DNA from: Coprothermobacteraceae bacterium
Lineage (GTDB): Bacteria > Coprothermobacterota > Coprothermobacteria > Coprothermobacterales > Coprothermobacteraceae
Reading direction: 5' to 3'
NCBI GenBank assembly: GCA_013178255.1
Contig: JABLWY010000001.1
Location: forward strand, 1-64,000
DNA: 64,000 nucleotides
Notes under the pieces: generated by a model
Database searches by the model: none
Seen by the model: only the letters and a program-made list of their open reading frames with translations
What the model was told of the DNA's origin: nothing
Program-made: the position numbers and the translations under genes
In this document: piece by piece, positions 43,662 to 53,394 of the stretch
Numbering within the stretch: the first letter of the stretch is position 1
How the letters are laid out: every line of letters begins with the position of its first letter

Positions 43662-45484
43662 TACTGTCCGACCTCTCCTTCCACAGTTCTTACCACGAAC
43701 TTCACTTCCCGGCCCTCGCTGGCAGCCAACTGTATAGTGACTAGGGTACCTTGGTACGTGGCCTCTGTACCATGTTCGCTGGAGTGCTCAATGAATATCG
43801 GCTTTACATCTACTTGTCCATCGCACTGGCATTCTGCCAAAACTTGTACGCGTCCCACCTCAAGACTTACCGATGATACACCCTTCTCGGTATGTTCTTC
43901 ACCCAAGGCACACTCGCGAGTCCCCACAAGCAAAAAAGCTCTAGGGTCCCAAAGATTTAGCGGCAGTTCTACTTGCAGGGTGCCACTATGCTTGAACCTG
44001 TATACACAACTAACGGCGTCTCTATCAAAGACTAGTTCTTTGGAAATACCGGCTGATTCCGATTTGAAGTAAGCGCGCATGGACTTAGCATTGAAGTTCT
44101 GGTTCGAGTACCTTACGGGCGATCCATTCCACAAATCCCTGAATAGGCCGTGAATTGTACCATCTGGGTCCAACACATCCATGAGGTTGTCCTCGCAGGA
44201 AAGCAGGTCGAGCTCCCTGATAAGGCCTTGCTCGAGATCCACGTAAGCATGGTACAAAGGTGTAGCAAAAAGCACTTCTTCTTGACCGTCCATATCAAAG
44301 TCTTGTACCTCAACGTACGAGCTCTTTCGTCCATCAGCTGTGACCTTGGCTCTTATCAATCTTTTATAAACGTTCCTGCGCAGATGGCTTAGGAACAAAC
44401 CCCCAAACACTCCGTGCCAGAAGACATCATTGGCCTGCGCACGATACAATTCTTGAAGTGCCTTGTTCTTCCTAGGATGCCTTAAGGCCAAGGAGTTAAG
44501 GTAACGTGACATCCACACCATCCTGCCGTACATCCACCTTGTCTCCGGATGTCGTTTCAGAAACTGACGCCAAAAGCCCGCATGAATCCATATCCGATCG
44601 CGTTCATCTAACGTTGAGGCCACAGTCTCGTACTGGCGTAGAGCCTCAGGTTCAAGCGCCCACTCTGACATCTCAGGATAAGTACCCGTAGGCAGGTAAA
44701 CCAGCCCTGTTTGGTTTGTCTGCTCTATGATCTCTGACGGTAGCACAAACTCCACACCAGCCTCAGAAAGCTCACTTATTAGACTCTCCAGGTAACCGTC
44801 TTCGTAACAGACGCTGTAAGTACCAGGCCACAAACCAAATTTCTCCCCGTCATCGCCGTATACCAAGTAGACATCTCTATCTTTAGCCAGTTTCTCGAGG
44901 TATCGAAGAACCTCCTTGGGCGAATGCCACGGTATTAGGTACCTCAGGTCCTTGTTTATGGGGAATACAAACAACTGATATCCCTGGTCCTCCGTCAAGT
45001 AGTACCCATGAAAAGGCGGCAGTTCTCCGGCCAGGGCAAAGTGGTAGTCGTCTAGGAACACATATTGATAGCCTGCTTCCTGATAAAACTTCGGGAAATG
45101 AGGCTCCCACACGCGCTCGGTCACCCAAGCGCCGTTAACCGGGGTCTCAAACTTATGCTCAATGTATTGCTTCAGAAGCCAAAGTTGGCTATGCTTGTCT
45201 GCATCTGGGATCATCGAGAGTATGGCTTCGTAGATAGTGCCACCCAGCAGCTCCACCTGGCCGCTGTCCACCAGTGTTTTCAGCTTGCTAACGTATTCAG
45301 GAGCCTTGTCCTCAAAGTACTCCCACAGGGTGCCACTGTTGTGGATCGCCGCTTTCAGTCCCGTTTTCTCCAACAATTCCAGGAACGGCTTGTAGGAGCG
45401 ATCGTAAGCGTAGTCTATCACCCACGGGAAGTTACCATCAGGCTGGTGATTGTGTATCACCCAACTCAGGTAAATCTTACCCAA
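43661..45484 (-). CDS. GH57 4-alpha-glucanotransferase-like protein
   Basis: The 607-residue protein has GKIYLSWVIHNHQPDGNFPWVIDYAYDRSYKPFLELLE, nucleophile Glu in GAWVTERVWEPHFPKFYQEAGY, and acid/base Asp in LVYGDDGEKFGLWPGT. Two C-terminal beta domains of the DUF1925/DUF1926 type follow (from about residue 290). This matches Thermococcus 4-alpha-glucanotransferase, which rearranges maltodextrins. The start is TTG 45484, overlapping the branching-enzyme stop (CTTGGGTAA) with GGAG 10 nt upstream. No signal peptide. Confidence 0.88.
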   Translation of the reverse strand: MGKIYLSWVIHNHQPDGNFPWVIDYAYDRSYKPFLELLEKTGLKAAIHNSGTLWEYFEDKAPEYVSKLKTLVDSGQVELLGGTIYEAILSMIPDADKHSQLWLLKQYIEHKFETPVNGAWVTERVWEPHFPKFYQEAGYQYVFLDDYHFALAGELPPFHGYYLTEDQGYQLFVFPINKDLRYLIPWHSPKEVLRYLEKLAKDRDVYLVYGDDGEKFGLWPGTYSVCYEDGYLESLISELSEAGVEFVLPSEIIEQTNQTGLVYLPTGTYPEMSEWALEPEALRQYETVASTLDERDRIWIHAGFWRQFLKRHPETRWMYGRMVWMSRYLNSLALRHPRKNKALQELYRAQANDVFWHGVFGGLFLSHLRRNVYKRLIRAKVTADGRKSSYVEVQDFDMDGQEEVLFATPLYHAYVDLEQGLIRELDLLSCEDNLMDVLDPDGTIHGLFRDLWNGSPVRYSNQNFNAKSMRAYFKSESAGISKELVFDRDAVSCVYRFKHSGTLQVELPLNLWDPRAFLLVGTRECALGEEHTEKGVSSVSLEVGRVQVLAECQCDGQVDVKPIFIEHSSEHGTEATYQGTLVTIQLAASEGREVKFVVRTVEGEVGQ

Positions 45485-47048
45485 GTTCGATCAACTCCGG
45501 GGACAGGAAGAAGAACAAGCTATCTTTGTCTTCTAGCCCATCCATCTTCTCACTGGGCACTTGCTTGCCTAGCTCAAGAGCATCAGCTAGTTCAACAACG
45601 TTGCTCAAATGCTGAAGAAACCTCTCTTTTGCATATTCTACGGCTCCTCTTGTAGTTATGAGGAACTGCCAATCTGAGGCAGTCAGGAGTAGCAACTCCC
45701 TTAGGAGCTGTCGTGTAGCTCTTTCGTCGGACGATGCAGCCCTAGCCCTCAAAGCTTTGTAGGTCTTGTTCTCAGCCTCATAGATGTGTGGCCACATCCA
45801 CTCCACTTCGGGGTTGAACCAAACACCATAATGACCTCCTGCACCCCAAGATGTCTCTCCGAGCGTTATGGAGCTGTCAGTAGGGAACATCTCCAGGTAT
45901 CTTTCTCCAGAAGTCCATTGGACAGGTGCTTCTGCCAGTTCCTTGACCAAGAATTCAAGGAATTTAGGCCCCTCGAACCACCAGTGCCCAAACAACTCTG
46001 TGTCAAAGGTCAGTGTAGCTATTCCTTCTTTGTGCGAAGCCTTGTAGTATTCGCTCAACTCATCTACAATCCTACTTGCATAGTGTTTGGCGTGACCGCC
46101 CACGGTCTTCAAAGCCACTAATGGGTCATAAGGCTCCTTTAGTTCAAAGTCTATGTTCTTGCTAGTTATCCTCCAGAAACGTGCACCGCTGTAAGAGCTC
46201 TTTTTGTGGAACTCCATGTAGTTGCCATCGCCTGGGTAACCAAAATCGGCAGACCAAACTTGCGAGCACAATAGGTCGTGCCTAGGAAAAGCTGCTACGT
46301 TGCTCTCATTGATGCGGTAAGGCTGCATCAAGCTGAACTTCTTTGTTTCACTGGTCATCCACGGCTCTGGCGACACATAGTTCTCAAAAGGTTTGCTGTC
46401 CAAGAATGTGTATTCCAACCCGTGCCTTTCCAAGAACTCTTCAATGCCCGGCCTTAGTATGACTGCGCCTCCGGCCACGTGGTACCTACGCGGCCTGTAG
46501 GCACATTCGGGCAGCCACAAACCTTTTGGTTTCTTCCCGAAGGTACCACTATGGAACAAGACACCGGTCTCTATCTGCAGATCTATAGTCTCGTCCCTTC
46601 CCAACAGTGGCAAGAATCCATGAGTGGCAGCGCAAGTGATCAGGTTCAAATACCCTTGGTCTTGCAACTCTCGCCAAATGCCCAAGATATCGCGCTCTAA
46701 GGACTCGTAGAACCTCAGCCTGGCCTGAGCAGTGTCCAACCAAAAGGCTTTCAGGTCTTCTGATACCTCGGTCTCGTCTTGTTCGAGCTTCTCAATGAAC
46801 TGTGAAACGTACTCAACAAAACCTGCTTGAAGGTACTCATCCAACAACATTTCGCCTAGTACCGGCGTCACATTTATGGTCAAGTTGTATTTGTAGCCCT
46901 GGTCTCTTAGATGCAGGAATGCTTGGGTGAGGGGGATATAGGAATCAAATATGGCCTCATACAGCCATTCTTCGCCAAAGGGCCAGCGACCCGCCTTTTT
47001 GACCCAAGGCAGATGGGTATGAAGAACCAAGTTCACATGTCCAATCAA
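45477..47048 (-). CDS. GH57 1,4-alpha-glucan branching enzyme
   Basis: The protein of about 523 residues has the GH57 branching layout: HVNLVLHTHLPWVKKAGRWPFGEEWLYEA, nucleophile Glu in GLWLPECAYRPR, acid/base Asp in LTFDTELFGHWWFEGPKFLE, and the C-terminal helical DUF1957 domain (LRELLLLTASDWQFLITTRGAVEYA). It forms alpha-1,6 branches in glycogen. I choose TTG 47048, about 7 nt after GGAGGTG; the GTG at 47066 is inside that ribosome site. It follows galT by 45 nt and takes the place of a GH13 GlgB. Confidence 0.9.
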   Translation of the reverse strand: MIGHVNLVLHTHLPWVKKAGRWPFGEEWLYEAIFDSYIPLTQAFLHLRDQGYKYNLTINVTPVLGEMLLDEYLQAGFVEYVSQFIEKLEQDETEVSEDLKAFWLDTAQARLRFYESLERDILGIWRELQDQGYLNLITCAATHGFLPLLGRDETIDLQIETGVLFHSGTFGKKPKGLWLPECAYRPRRYHVAGGAVILRPGIEEFLERHGLEYTFLDSKPFENYVSPEPWMTSETKKFSLMQPYRINESNVAAFPRHDLLCSQVWSADFGYPGDGNYMEFHKKSSYSGARFWRITSKNIDFELKEPYDPLVALKTVGGHAKHYASRIVDELSEYYKASHKEGIATLTFDTELFGHWWFEGPKFLEFLVKELAEAPVQWTSGERYLEMFPTDSSITLGETSWGAGGHYGVWFNPEVEWMWPHIYEAENKTYKALRARAASSDERATRQLLRELLLLTASDWQFLITTRGAVEYAKERFLQHLSNVVELADALELGKQVPSEKMDGLEDKDSLFFFLSPELIELG

Positions 47049-47093
47049 GGAGCCCACCTCCTCCACACTATTTTAACCACCTGCGTTTCACGC

Positions 47094-48107
47094 TCAGATG
47101 GAGACCCCCCTCAAGAAGTTGGCCGCCTCTTCGGGGGGCACTTGGTTAATGTAGAAGCCACTACCGCCTTCATATCCTGCCCACTTACTCAATCGCGGGA
47201 CAATCTCCAGGTGCCAATGGTACAACTGTGCTGAGGCCAATCTTGCAGGAGCTTGATGCAACCACAAATTGTAAGGGGGGTCGTCAAGCCCTATGTAAAG
47301 CCGCCTAAGCACATCCCTGAGTATAGATGCTAGGGCACCTACATCGTGGCTCCTCAACTCACTGAGACCCGTCTGGTGCCTTTTGGGCACAATGCTGACT
47401 TCATAAGAACTAGTGGAAGCATACGGGCACAAAGCTACGAACAAATCATTCTCGGTGACCAGCCGTTTCCGCTGTTCTATTTCTAAGGACGTTACGTCGC
47501 ACCACAGACAGCGTCCCGTCTCTGCGTGATATTCCTGAGCCATGGCCATTTCTTCTGCGACCCTCTGAGGTACCACCGACGCAGCTACTATCTGGCTGTG
47601 AGGATGCTCTAAAGTAGCGCCTGCTTCATAACCATGGTTCTTGAAGATGAGCACATGTTGTATCCTAGGGTCCGCTTCCATAGACAAGGTCCTGTCGCGC
47701 CATGCCCACAGTACTTCTTCCACTTCATTTCTCTCCATCAACCCCATGTGACGGTAGTGAAAAGGCGTTTCAATGACTACTTCGTGATACCCAAAACCGG
47801 CCATGCTTTCAAAAGGTCTATCAGAGAGCGTAATGGACTCCAACTCGGGAGACAAGGCAGGGTACATGTTGGGTACCACTCTGACCCTCCATCCCGGCTC
47901 ATTGCTACCGGTTCCAAACTCCCTATAGGCTAGGACTTCAGGCGGCGTCATCAATTCGTTGCCTGCGCAAAAAGCACAGTCCGACCTGCGCTCTACGTTG
48001 GGCCGCTTGGTTTCCTGTCTTCGATCTTGGAGGGGGCGTTTACCCCGTTCAGGGGCTACGATGACCCAACGCCCCGTAAACGGGTCTCTGCGCAGTTCAG
48101 GCGGCAA
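47094..48107 (-). CDS. galT: Galactose-1-phosphate uridylyltransferase
   Basis: The 337-residue HIT-superfamily enzyme has PELRRDPFTGRWVIVAPERGKRP at the N-terminus, Zn-binding CAFCAGNE and the HPHSQIVA active-site motif with the nucleophilic His. A second metal motif is YHWHLEIVPR near the C-terminus. It moves UMP between UDP-glucose and galactose-1-P; some thermophile homologues act as ADP-glucose phosphorylases, which its place beside glgA makes worth considering. TTG 48107 starts 3 nt after the glgA stop, behind GGAGGTATAG. Confidence 0.9.
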   Translation of the reverse strand: MPPELRRDPFTGRWVIVAPERGKRPLQDRRQETKRPNVERRSDCAFCAGNELMTPPEVLAYREFGTGSNEPGWRVRVVPNMYPALSPELESITLSDRPFESMAGFGYHEVVIETPFHYRHMGLMERNEVEEVLWAWRDRTLSMEADPRIQHVLIFKNHGYEAGATLEHPHSQIVAASVVPQRVAEEMAMAQEYHAETGRCLWCDVTSLEIEQRKRLVTENDLFVALCPYASTSSYEVSIVPKRHQTGLSELRSHDVGALASILRDVLRRLYIGLDDPPYNLWLHQAPARLASAQLYHWHLEIVPRLSKWAGYEGGSGFYINQVPPEEAANFLRGVSI

Positions 48108-48109
48108 TT

Positions 48110-49516
48110 CTATACCTCCAGCGCCTTCCTGTATAGGTCCACGTATAAGCTCGCAGACTTATTCCAAGAAACATCAGAGCTCACGGCCCTCTTGAACAAA
48201 ACCATCCAACGTTCCTCAAGCCTATACCATTCCAAGCTTCGCTTGACTGCAGACACTAAACCCTCTGCCGTGGGTTCTTCGAACACAAATCCGTTGCCCA
48301 CATCCGTCTCATCAGCGTCAAAGACTGTATCTGCCAAGCCACCTGTCTTTCTCACTACAGGCACCGAGCCATAGCGCAAAGCGATCATCTGCCCTAAGCC
48401 GCATGGTTCAAACCTAGAGGGCATAAGGAAGTGAGTCGAGCCTGCGTAAATACGATTCGCCAGCACGGGGTCAAATCCTACCTTCAAAGCTACACGGCCT
48501 GGATATCGCAGGGCAGCTTCTTGGAACAACGTCTCGTACTTCTTGTCGCCCGTTCCCAATGCGGCCACTTGAGTACCCATGTGCACGAGCTCATTCAAGG
48601 CGTCTACCACTATGTCTATACCTTTCTGTTCCACAAAACGCCCTACCATCCCGAGCACAGGCGAATCTCCTTCTTCCAGCCCCAACTCCTGCTTAAGCGC
48701 CTGTGTATTAGCCTTCTTCTTGTCCCACTCATCACTGAAGTTCACGTATATGTGCGGATCTGTGGAAGGGTCAAACACTTCTGTGTCCAGACCATTCAAG
48801 ATGCCCACCAGCCGGTCTTGGCACTGTCTTAGAACGCTATCAAGGCCCATACCGAAATCAGGCGTCAGGATCTCCTTTGCGTATGTAGGGCTGACAGTGG
48901 TTATGTAATCAGCAAAGAGGAGCCCTGCCTTCATCGGGTTTATCAGCTCTACTCCATCATTGCCTAGTTCTTTGACGAGTTCAAGGTTCTCCGGTGATAC
49001 GCCTAGAAAATCGTTCATGTCCGCGCCGCACTGCCCTTGATAAGCAAGGTTGTGCACCGTAAACACTGTCTTGATGTTTAGGTTTTTGTCTTTTATGAGT
49101 AATGGGACTACCCCCGTGTGCCAATCGTTAGCGTGAACTACGTCAAATCCCTCTTGTCTCGCGAACTCCACTACAGCCTGGCTAAAAGCAAAGAACCTCT
49201 CAGCATCGTCAGGTTCCCCGTAGACCCGCCCCCTACCGAAGTACCCTGGCTGAGAAAAGAAAGCGTGTTCTACACCGTACTTGTCCTTTCCTCGCCATAG
49301 CCCGAAGTCTATTTCCCTGCGGGGTACATTCACCACAATGTCCTTATCCCTAACAAGATTGAACTCTGTTGGACTGATGCTGCTGTAAAGAGGAACTGCC
49401 GTAGCAACATCCACGCCCAGCTTCCTCAAGTATTTTGGCAGACTCCCCAACACGTCCGCCAGTCCACCCACTTTTGCGTACGGCGCACATTCTGCGCCGA
49501 CCATGAGGACTCTCAT
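48110..49516 (-). CDS. glgA: Glycogen synthase
   Basis: This 468-residue GT5 enzyme has the ADP-glucose motif KVGGLADV at residues 15-22, then HANDWHTG, the second Rossmann domain with VGRFVEQKGIDIV, and FLMPSRFEPCGLGQMIALRYGSVPVVRKTGGLADTV with the conserved E-x7-E region. It extends alpha-1,4 glucan chains. No glgC is present in the window. Neighbours are a GH57 branching enzyme and two GH57 hydrolase/transferases. It begins 20 nt after the nitrilase-family gene. Confidence 0.94.
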   Translation of the reverse strand: MRVLMVGAECAPYAKVGGLADVLGSLPKYLRKLGVDVATAVPLYSSISPTEFNLVRDKDIVVNVPRREIDFGLWRGKDKYGVEHAFFSQPGYFGRGRVYGEPDDAERFFAFSQAVVEFARQEGFDVVHANDWHTGVVPLLIKDKNLNIKTVFTVHNLAYQGQCGADMNDFLGVSPENLELVKELGNDGVELINPMKAGLLFADYITTVSPTYAKEILTPDFGMGLDSVLRQCQDRLVGILNGLDTEVFDPSTDPHIYVNFSDEWDKKKANTQALKQELGLEEGDSPVLGMVGRFVEQKGIDIVVDALNELVHMGTQVAALGTGDKKYETLFQEAALRYPGRVALKVGFDPVLANRIYAGSTHFLMPSRFEPCGLGQMIALRYGSVPVVRKTGGLADTVFDADETDVGNGFVFEEPTAEGLVSAVKRSLEWYRLEERWMVLFKRAVSSDVSWNKSASLYVDLYRKALEV

Positions 49517-49536
49517 GACACACCCCTTATCATGGT

Positions 49537-50310
49537 TTACCCCAACCGATAAGCCCTTGGATTCCTGTCGGCCAATACATCATTGAAGTCATTTATTTTC
49601 TTGTTCTGAGCTAGGTCAGGATTAATTTCCACGGCCACAGCCTCCTCAGTGGTCTTCGTCCCTCTGTGCAGGATGACACCACGAGGTGCTGTAATCTGAC
49701 TCATTCCAGTGAACTTCAACCCTCTTTCAGTTCCTATGCGGTTAGCAGTCACCTCAAACACCATGTTTTCCAGGCACCTAGTCACCATAGCATTTTGGCA
49801 GTACGGAAGTACCAAATTGGCAGGATGCAAGATGACTTGTGCTCCCATTAGAGCCAATGTCCTCATAGACTCAGGGAACATCCAGTCGAAACAAATCATC
49901 ATGCCAAAAGTGACCCCACGCCACTCGAATGTGAAGAACTCCGAGCCACTCTCAAAAAACAGCTTCTCCCTGTTAAACAGGTGAACTTTTCTGTATATGT
50001 AGACGTTACCCTCGGGGGTCACTGTAGCTGCAGAGTTGTAAACACTGTCACCATCTCTCTCTGCGAAACCAAAAGTAAGCAGAGAACCCTTTTCCTTAGC
50101 AAAGTCTTTCATTGCCATGACCGTTGGGCCTTCTGCCGTTTCTGCCAAATCATTCACTTCTTCTTGCGTCTTGAATACGTATCCCGTGTTAGCCAATTCA
50201 GGAAAGACAATCACATCCGCATCTAATGTTGAAGCCAGTTCCATCATTCTTTTGGTGTTGTACTCCTTGTCGCCAAACTTGGGCTTGAATTGCACGTATC
50301 CTACCCTCAT
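49537..50310 (-). CDS. Carbon-nitrogen hydrolase (nitrilase superfamily)
   Basis: The 257-residue protein has the nitrilase triad: Glu38 (FPELANTGY), Lys108 (YRKVHLFN) and Cys140 (MICFDWMFPE). Such enzymes hydrolyse amides, for example omega-amidase or N-carbamoyl-amine substrates. Given the spermidine genes and amino acid metabolism in the window, either is possible, but the substrate cannot be read. ATG 50310 follows AAAGGAGGAG. It is the first gene of the long minus-strand run to htrA. Confidence 0.88.
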   Translation of the reverse strand: MRVGYVQFKPKFGDKEYNTKRMMELASTLDADVIVFPELANTGYVFKTQEEVNDLAETAEGPTVMAMKDFAKEKGSLLTFGFAERDGDSVYNSAATVTPEGNVYIYRKVHLFNREKLFFESGSEFFTFEWRGVTFGMMICFDWMFPESMRTLALMGAQVILHPANLVLPYCQNAMVTRCLENMVFEVTANRIGTERGLKFTGMSQITAPRGVILHRGTKTTEEAVAVEINPDLAQNKKINDFNDVLADRNPRAYRLG

Positions 50311-50441
50311 TTTCTACTCCTCCTTTTGAGTAAGTATATATTCGATAAGCCCTAGGAGCACTACGTACAATGCAGCCATGACTTATAATGAAATCTGGAA
50401 ACTGCCTTAAAGCTTTGGGACATTATAAGGAGGTGCTCCTC

Positions 50442-51350
50442 TTGAAAACCTTTAAAGAACTCTTGGAGGCGGTCCGCACTGGCAACCCAGTCAAGGTAGC
50501 TGTAGCGCAAGCCAACGATATGGAGGTCATCGAGACCGTAAAGATGGCCACTGAGAACGGCATAGCTACGTTCTACCTCGTCGGTGACCAAGCGGCCATC
50601 GAAGAAAAGTGCAAGCAAGTAGGCGTGGACATGAGCAAGGTCGAAATAGTCCACGAACCAGAATTAGAGAAAACTGCCAAGGTAGCGGTCTCATTAGTTA
50701 GCGGCGGCAAGGCTCAAGTGCTCATGAAGGGTCTCATCCACACTGCGGATTACCTAAGGGCTGTGCTAGATAAGGAAGTAGGTCTGAGGAAAGAAAAAGG
50801 CCTGCTGTCCCATGTTGGTGTCTTCGAAGTAAAGGCTTTTGAGCGATTCATCGTGCTCAGCGACGCCGCTATGATAATTGCGCCCACTTTGGAGCAGAAG
50901 GTGGCCATAATCGAGAACGCCGTGTTGGTAGCACGAGCCATAGGTATCGATATGCCCAAGGTAGCTGTGCTATCTGCCATAGAGACTGTGAACGCAGACA
51001 TGCCTTCTTCCTTGGATGCAGCCATCTTGGCAAAGATGAACGATCGCGGGCAGATCAAGAACTGCATAGTTGACGGTCCCTTAGCCTTTGACAACGCCGT
51101 TTCTGTGGAAGCAGCGCAGCACAAAGGCATCAAGTCCCCCGTGGCTGGTGTAGCCGACGTGCTCATCGTGCCTGACATAGAAGCGGGGAACATTCTTTAC
51201 AAGTCTTTCACCTATGCAGCAGGCGCAGCCATGGCAGGTATACTGGTAGGCGCGAAGGCACCCGTAGTGCTTACGAGCCGTGCCGACACGGCGGAAAGCA
51301 AGCTATATAGTATCGCTTTAGCCGTTCAGGTTGCCAATTTTCAAAAGTAA
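50442..51350 (+). CDS. ptb: Phosphate butyryltransferase
   Basis: The protein of about 302 residues is a phosphate acetyl/butyryl transferase: KVAVAQANDMEVIETVKMATENGIATFYLVGD, VLMKGLIHTADYLRAVLDKEVGLRKEKGLLSHVGVFE, IAPTLEQKVAIIENAV and VADVLIVPDIEAGNILYKSFTYAAGA. It converts acyl-CoA to acyl-phosphate for ATP formation, fitting branched-chain amino-acid fermentation. The start is TTG 50442, 6 nt after AAGGAGGTG; a TATAAT (50384-50389) lies about 50 nt upstream. No buk follows; a terminator does. Confidence 0.9.
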   Translation: MKTFKELLEAVRTGNPVKVAVAQANDMEVIETVKMATENGIATFYLVGDQAAIEEKCKQVGVDMSKVEIVHEPELEKTAKVAVSLVSGGKAQVLMKGLIHTADYLRAVLDKEVGLRKEKGLLSHVGVFEVKAFERFIVLSDAAMIIAPTLEQKVAIIENAVLVARAIGIDMPKVAVLSAIETVNADMPSSLDAAILAKMNDRGQIKNCIVDGPLAFDNAVSVEAAQHKGIKSPVAGVADVLIVPDIEAGNILYKSFTYAAGAAMAGILVGAKAPVVLTSRADTAESKLYSIALAVQVANFQK

Positions 51351-51370
51351 ACTGCCTTGAGGAAAAGACT

Positions 51371-51398
51371 GAAGGGCCCTGCGTGTGCAGGGCCCTTC
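51371..51398 (+). terminator. Terminator of ptb
   Basis: GAAGGGCCCTGC (51371-51382) pairs with GCAGGGCCCTTC (51387-51398) in a perfect 12-bp stem with a GTGT loop, followed by TATTTAT. It starts 21 nt after the ptb stop. Confidence 0.85.
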
Positions 51399-51403
51399 TA
51401 TTT

Positions 51404-51486
51404 ATGGTAAGGGGAGGCTACCCCGTGGATACCGGGCCCCCGCAGGGACCCCCAGGGGTGAGTAGGGAGGTGTAAGGTCTCTCTAG
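51404..51486 (+). other. GC-rich element, possible structured RNA or 23-codon peptide
   Basis: A sharply GC-rich block of about 80 nt lies in the 295-nt gap between ptb and the dehydrogenase, flanked by AT-rich DNA. It is full of C- and G-tracts that can pair locally (GGGG..CCCC at 51411-51425; CCCCAGGGG near 51450-51458). In a thermophile such a block suggests a structured RNA. It also contains a 23-codon frame (51404-51475, MVRGGYPVDTGPPQ...) with no ribosome site. I recognise no Rfam class: SRP, 6S, RNase P, tmRNA and common riboswitch cores are absent. The rest of the gap (51487-51645) holds only a TACAAT -10 at 51620-51625. Confidence 0.35.
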
Positions 51487-51645
51487 CATTTACTATTATG
51501 CCACGTGTCCCCAAACTGTGCATACAGCTGTTTTTAACTTTATTTAACAAACATAGACAGGCTTGTATCTAAGAAATATTGCATAGGAAAGCCCCACAAA
51601 ATCGTGACGGTTGGTACGGTACAATACTTGCGGAGGTGATTACTA

Positions 51646-52632
51646 ATGAAGGTTTATATCACGCGACCAATACCTGAGACAGGCATAGAACTTCTGAAGC
51701 GTGAGGGGCTTGAAGTCTTCATGAACCCCGAAGACCGGGTTTTAGCCAGAGAAGAGCTTCTTGAAAACGTAAAGGGTATGGATGCTGTCATCACCCTGCT
51801 TACGGACAAGGTAGACGCAGTATTCTTCGAAGCGGCTGGTCCCCAGCTAAAGGTTGTCGCCAACTACGCCGTGGGCTACGACAACATAGACGTAGCTGAG
51901 GCAACGAGAAGGCGTATAGTCGTAACCAATACCCCCGGTGTACTCACAGAAACAACTGCAGATCTAGCTTGGGCACTCATAATGGCCGTCGCTCGCAGGA
52001 TAGTGGAGGCTCACAATTATGCTGCCACAGGCGAGTGGAAGGGCTGGGGTCCTTTGCAGTTTCTTGGCGTAGACGTCTATGGTAAGACGCTGGGCATCGT
52101 GGGCGCCGGCCGTATCGGCCAAGCGGTGGCACGCAGAGCTATGGGCTTCGAGATGAAAGTCATATATTACGACAAGGTTCGCTTGCCCAGCGAACTCGAG
52201 AAGAAGCTCAACATGGAGTTCTGCCCTCTTGAAGAGCTGCTTCGCCGAGCTGACATCATTTCATTGCACTCCCCGCTGACCCCTGAGACGTACCACATGA
52301 TCGACGAGAAAGCCATTAGCATGATGAAGCCAACTGCGATCATAATAAACACGGCTCGTGGCCCTGTAATCGATGAAGAAGCTCTAATCAGAGCACTCCG
52401 TGAAAAGCGTATCTGGGGCGCAGGGCTGGATGTGTTCGAAAAGGAACCCTACATTCCGGAGGAGCTCCGCAAACTCACCAACGTCGTCATATTGCCCCAC
52501 ATAGGAAGCGCTTCTCACGAGACACGCAACGCTATGTCCGAGCTTGCTGCTCGGAACGTTGTAGCAGTCTTGAAAGGGCATACGCCACCCACGCCTGTTA
52601 ACCCAGAGGTGCTTCAGCAAGGCGGTGACTAA
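51646..52632 (+). CDS. D-2-hydroxyacid dehydrogenase (glyoxylate/hydroxypyruvate reductase type)
   Basis: The 328-residue NAD(P) enzyme has the substrate-domain motif VVANYAVGYDNID, the dinucleotide loop GIVGAGRIGQAVARRAMGF, and the catalytic set Arg (INTARGPVID), Glu (DVFEKEP) and His (LPHIGSAS). It resembles GyaR glyoxylate reductase. The Lys/Arg after the second strand (YYDKVRLPSELEKKL) hints at NADPH use. ATG 51646 follows GGAGGTGATT; a TACAAT -10 (51620-51625) lies 20 nt upstream. It is followed by its own terminator. Confidence 0.9.
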   Translation: MKVYITRPIPETGIELLKREGLEVFMNPEDRVLAREELLENVKGMDAVITLLTDKVDAVFFEAAGPQLKVVANYAVGYDNIDVAEATRRRIVVTNTPGVLTETTADLAWALIMAVARRIVEAHNYAATGEWKGWGPLQFLGVDVYGKTLGIVGAGRIGQAVARRAMGFEMKVIYYDKVRLPSELEKKLNMEFCPLEELLRRADIISLHSPLTPETYHMIDEKAISMMKPTAIIINTARGPVIDEEALIRALREKRIWGAGLDVFEKEPYIPEELRKLTNVVILPHIGSASHETRNAMSELAARNVVAVLKGHTPPTPVNPEVLQQGGD

Positions 52633-52638
52633 TGATGT

Positions 52639-52664
52639 ACGGCCTGCCCCCTCGGGCAGGCCGT
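52639..52664 (+). terminator. Terminator downstream of the hydroxyacid dehydrogenase
   Basis: ACGGCCTGCCC (52639-52649) pairs with GGGCAGGCCGT (52654-52664), a perfect 11-bp stem with a 4-nt loop. The U-run is poor (GTTAG). The stem overlaps the expected -35 region of the pyr promoter. Confidence 0.7.
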
Positions 52665-52672
52665 GTTAGAAT
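52664..52672 (+). promoter_or_regulatory. pyr operon promoter (extended -10)
   Basis: TG-T-TAGAAT (hexamer 52667-52672) is an extended -10 element just upstream of the PyrR-binding leader. Transcription should start at about 52679, so the AGGTCC at 52681 would lie at the very 5' end of the mRNA. No -35 is recognisable. Confidence 0.5.
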
Positions 52673-52680
52673 ATGTCTAA

Positions 52681-53326
<646 letters not shown>

Positions 53327-53327
<1 letters not shown>

Positions 53328-53373
53328 GCACCCGTCCCTTTAAGTTCAGTCCTGAGAGGCTGAAAAGGGTGCC
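53327..53373 (+). promoter_or_regulatory. Second PyrR-binding RNA hairpin (pyrB)
   Basis: GGCACCC (53327-53333) and GGGTGCC (53367-53373) close a hairpin whose upper part is TTCAG-TCCTGAGAGG-CTGAA, then AAGG: a PyrR-binding loop. The pyrR stop codon lies at its 5' edge. The pyrB ribosome site AAAGGGGTG (53380-53388) is only 6-7 nt further on, and its GGGTGC is also complementary to the GCACCC of the 5' arm, so PyrR binding should alter access to it. Confidence 0.7.
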
Positions 53374-53394
53374 ACAAAGAAAGGGGTGCAACTG

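Noticed and set aside
51404-51475. 23-codon peptide gene
   Set aside because: No ribosome site and extreme GC/Pro bias; kept only as part of the unexplained GC-rich element.
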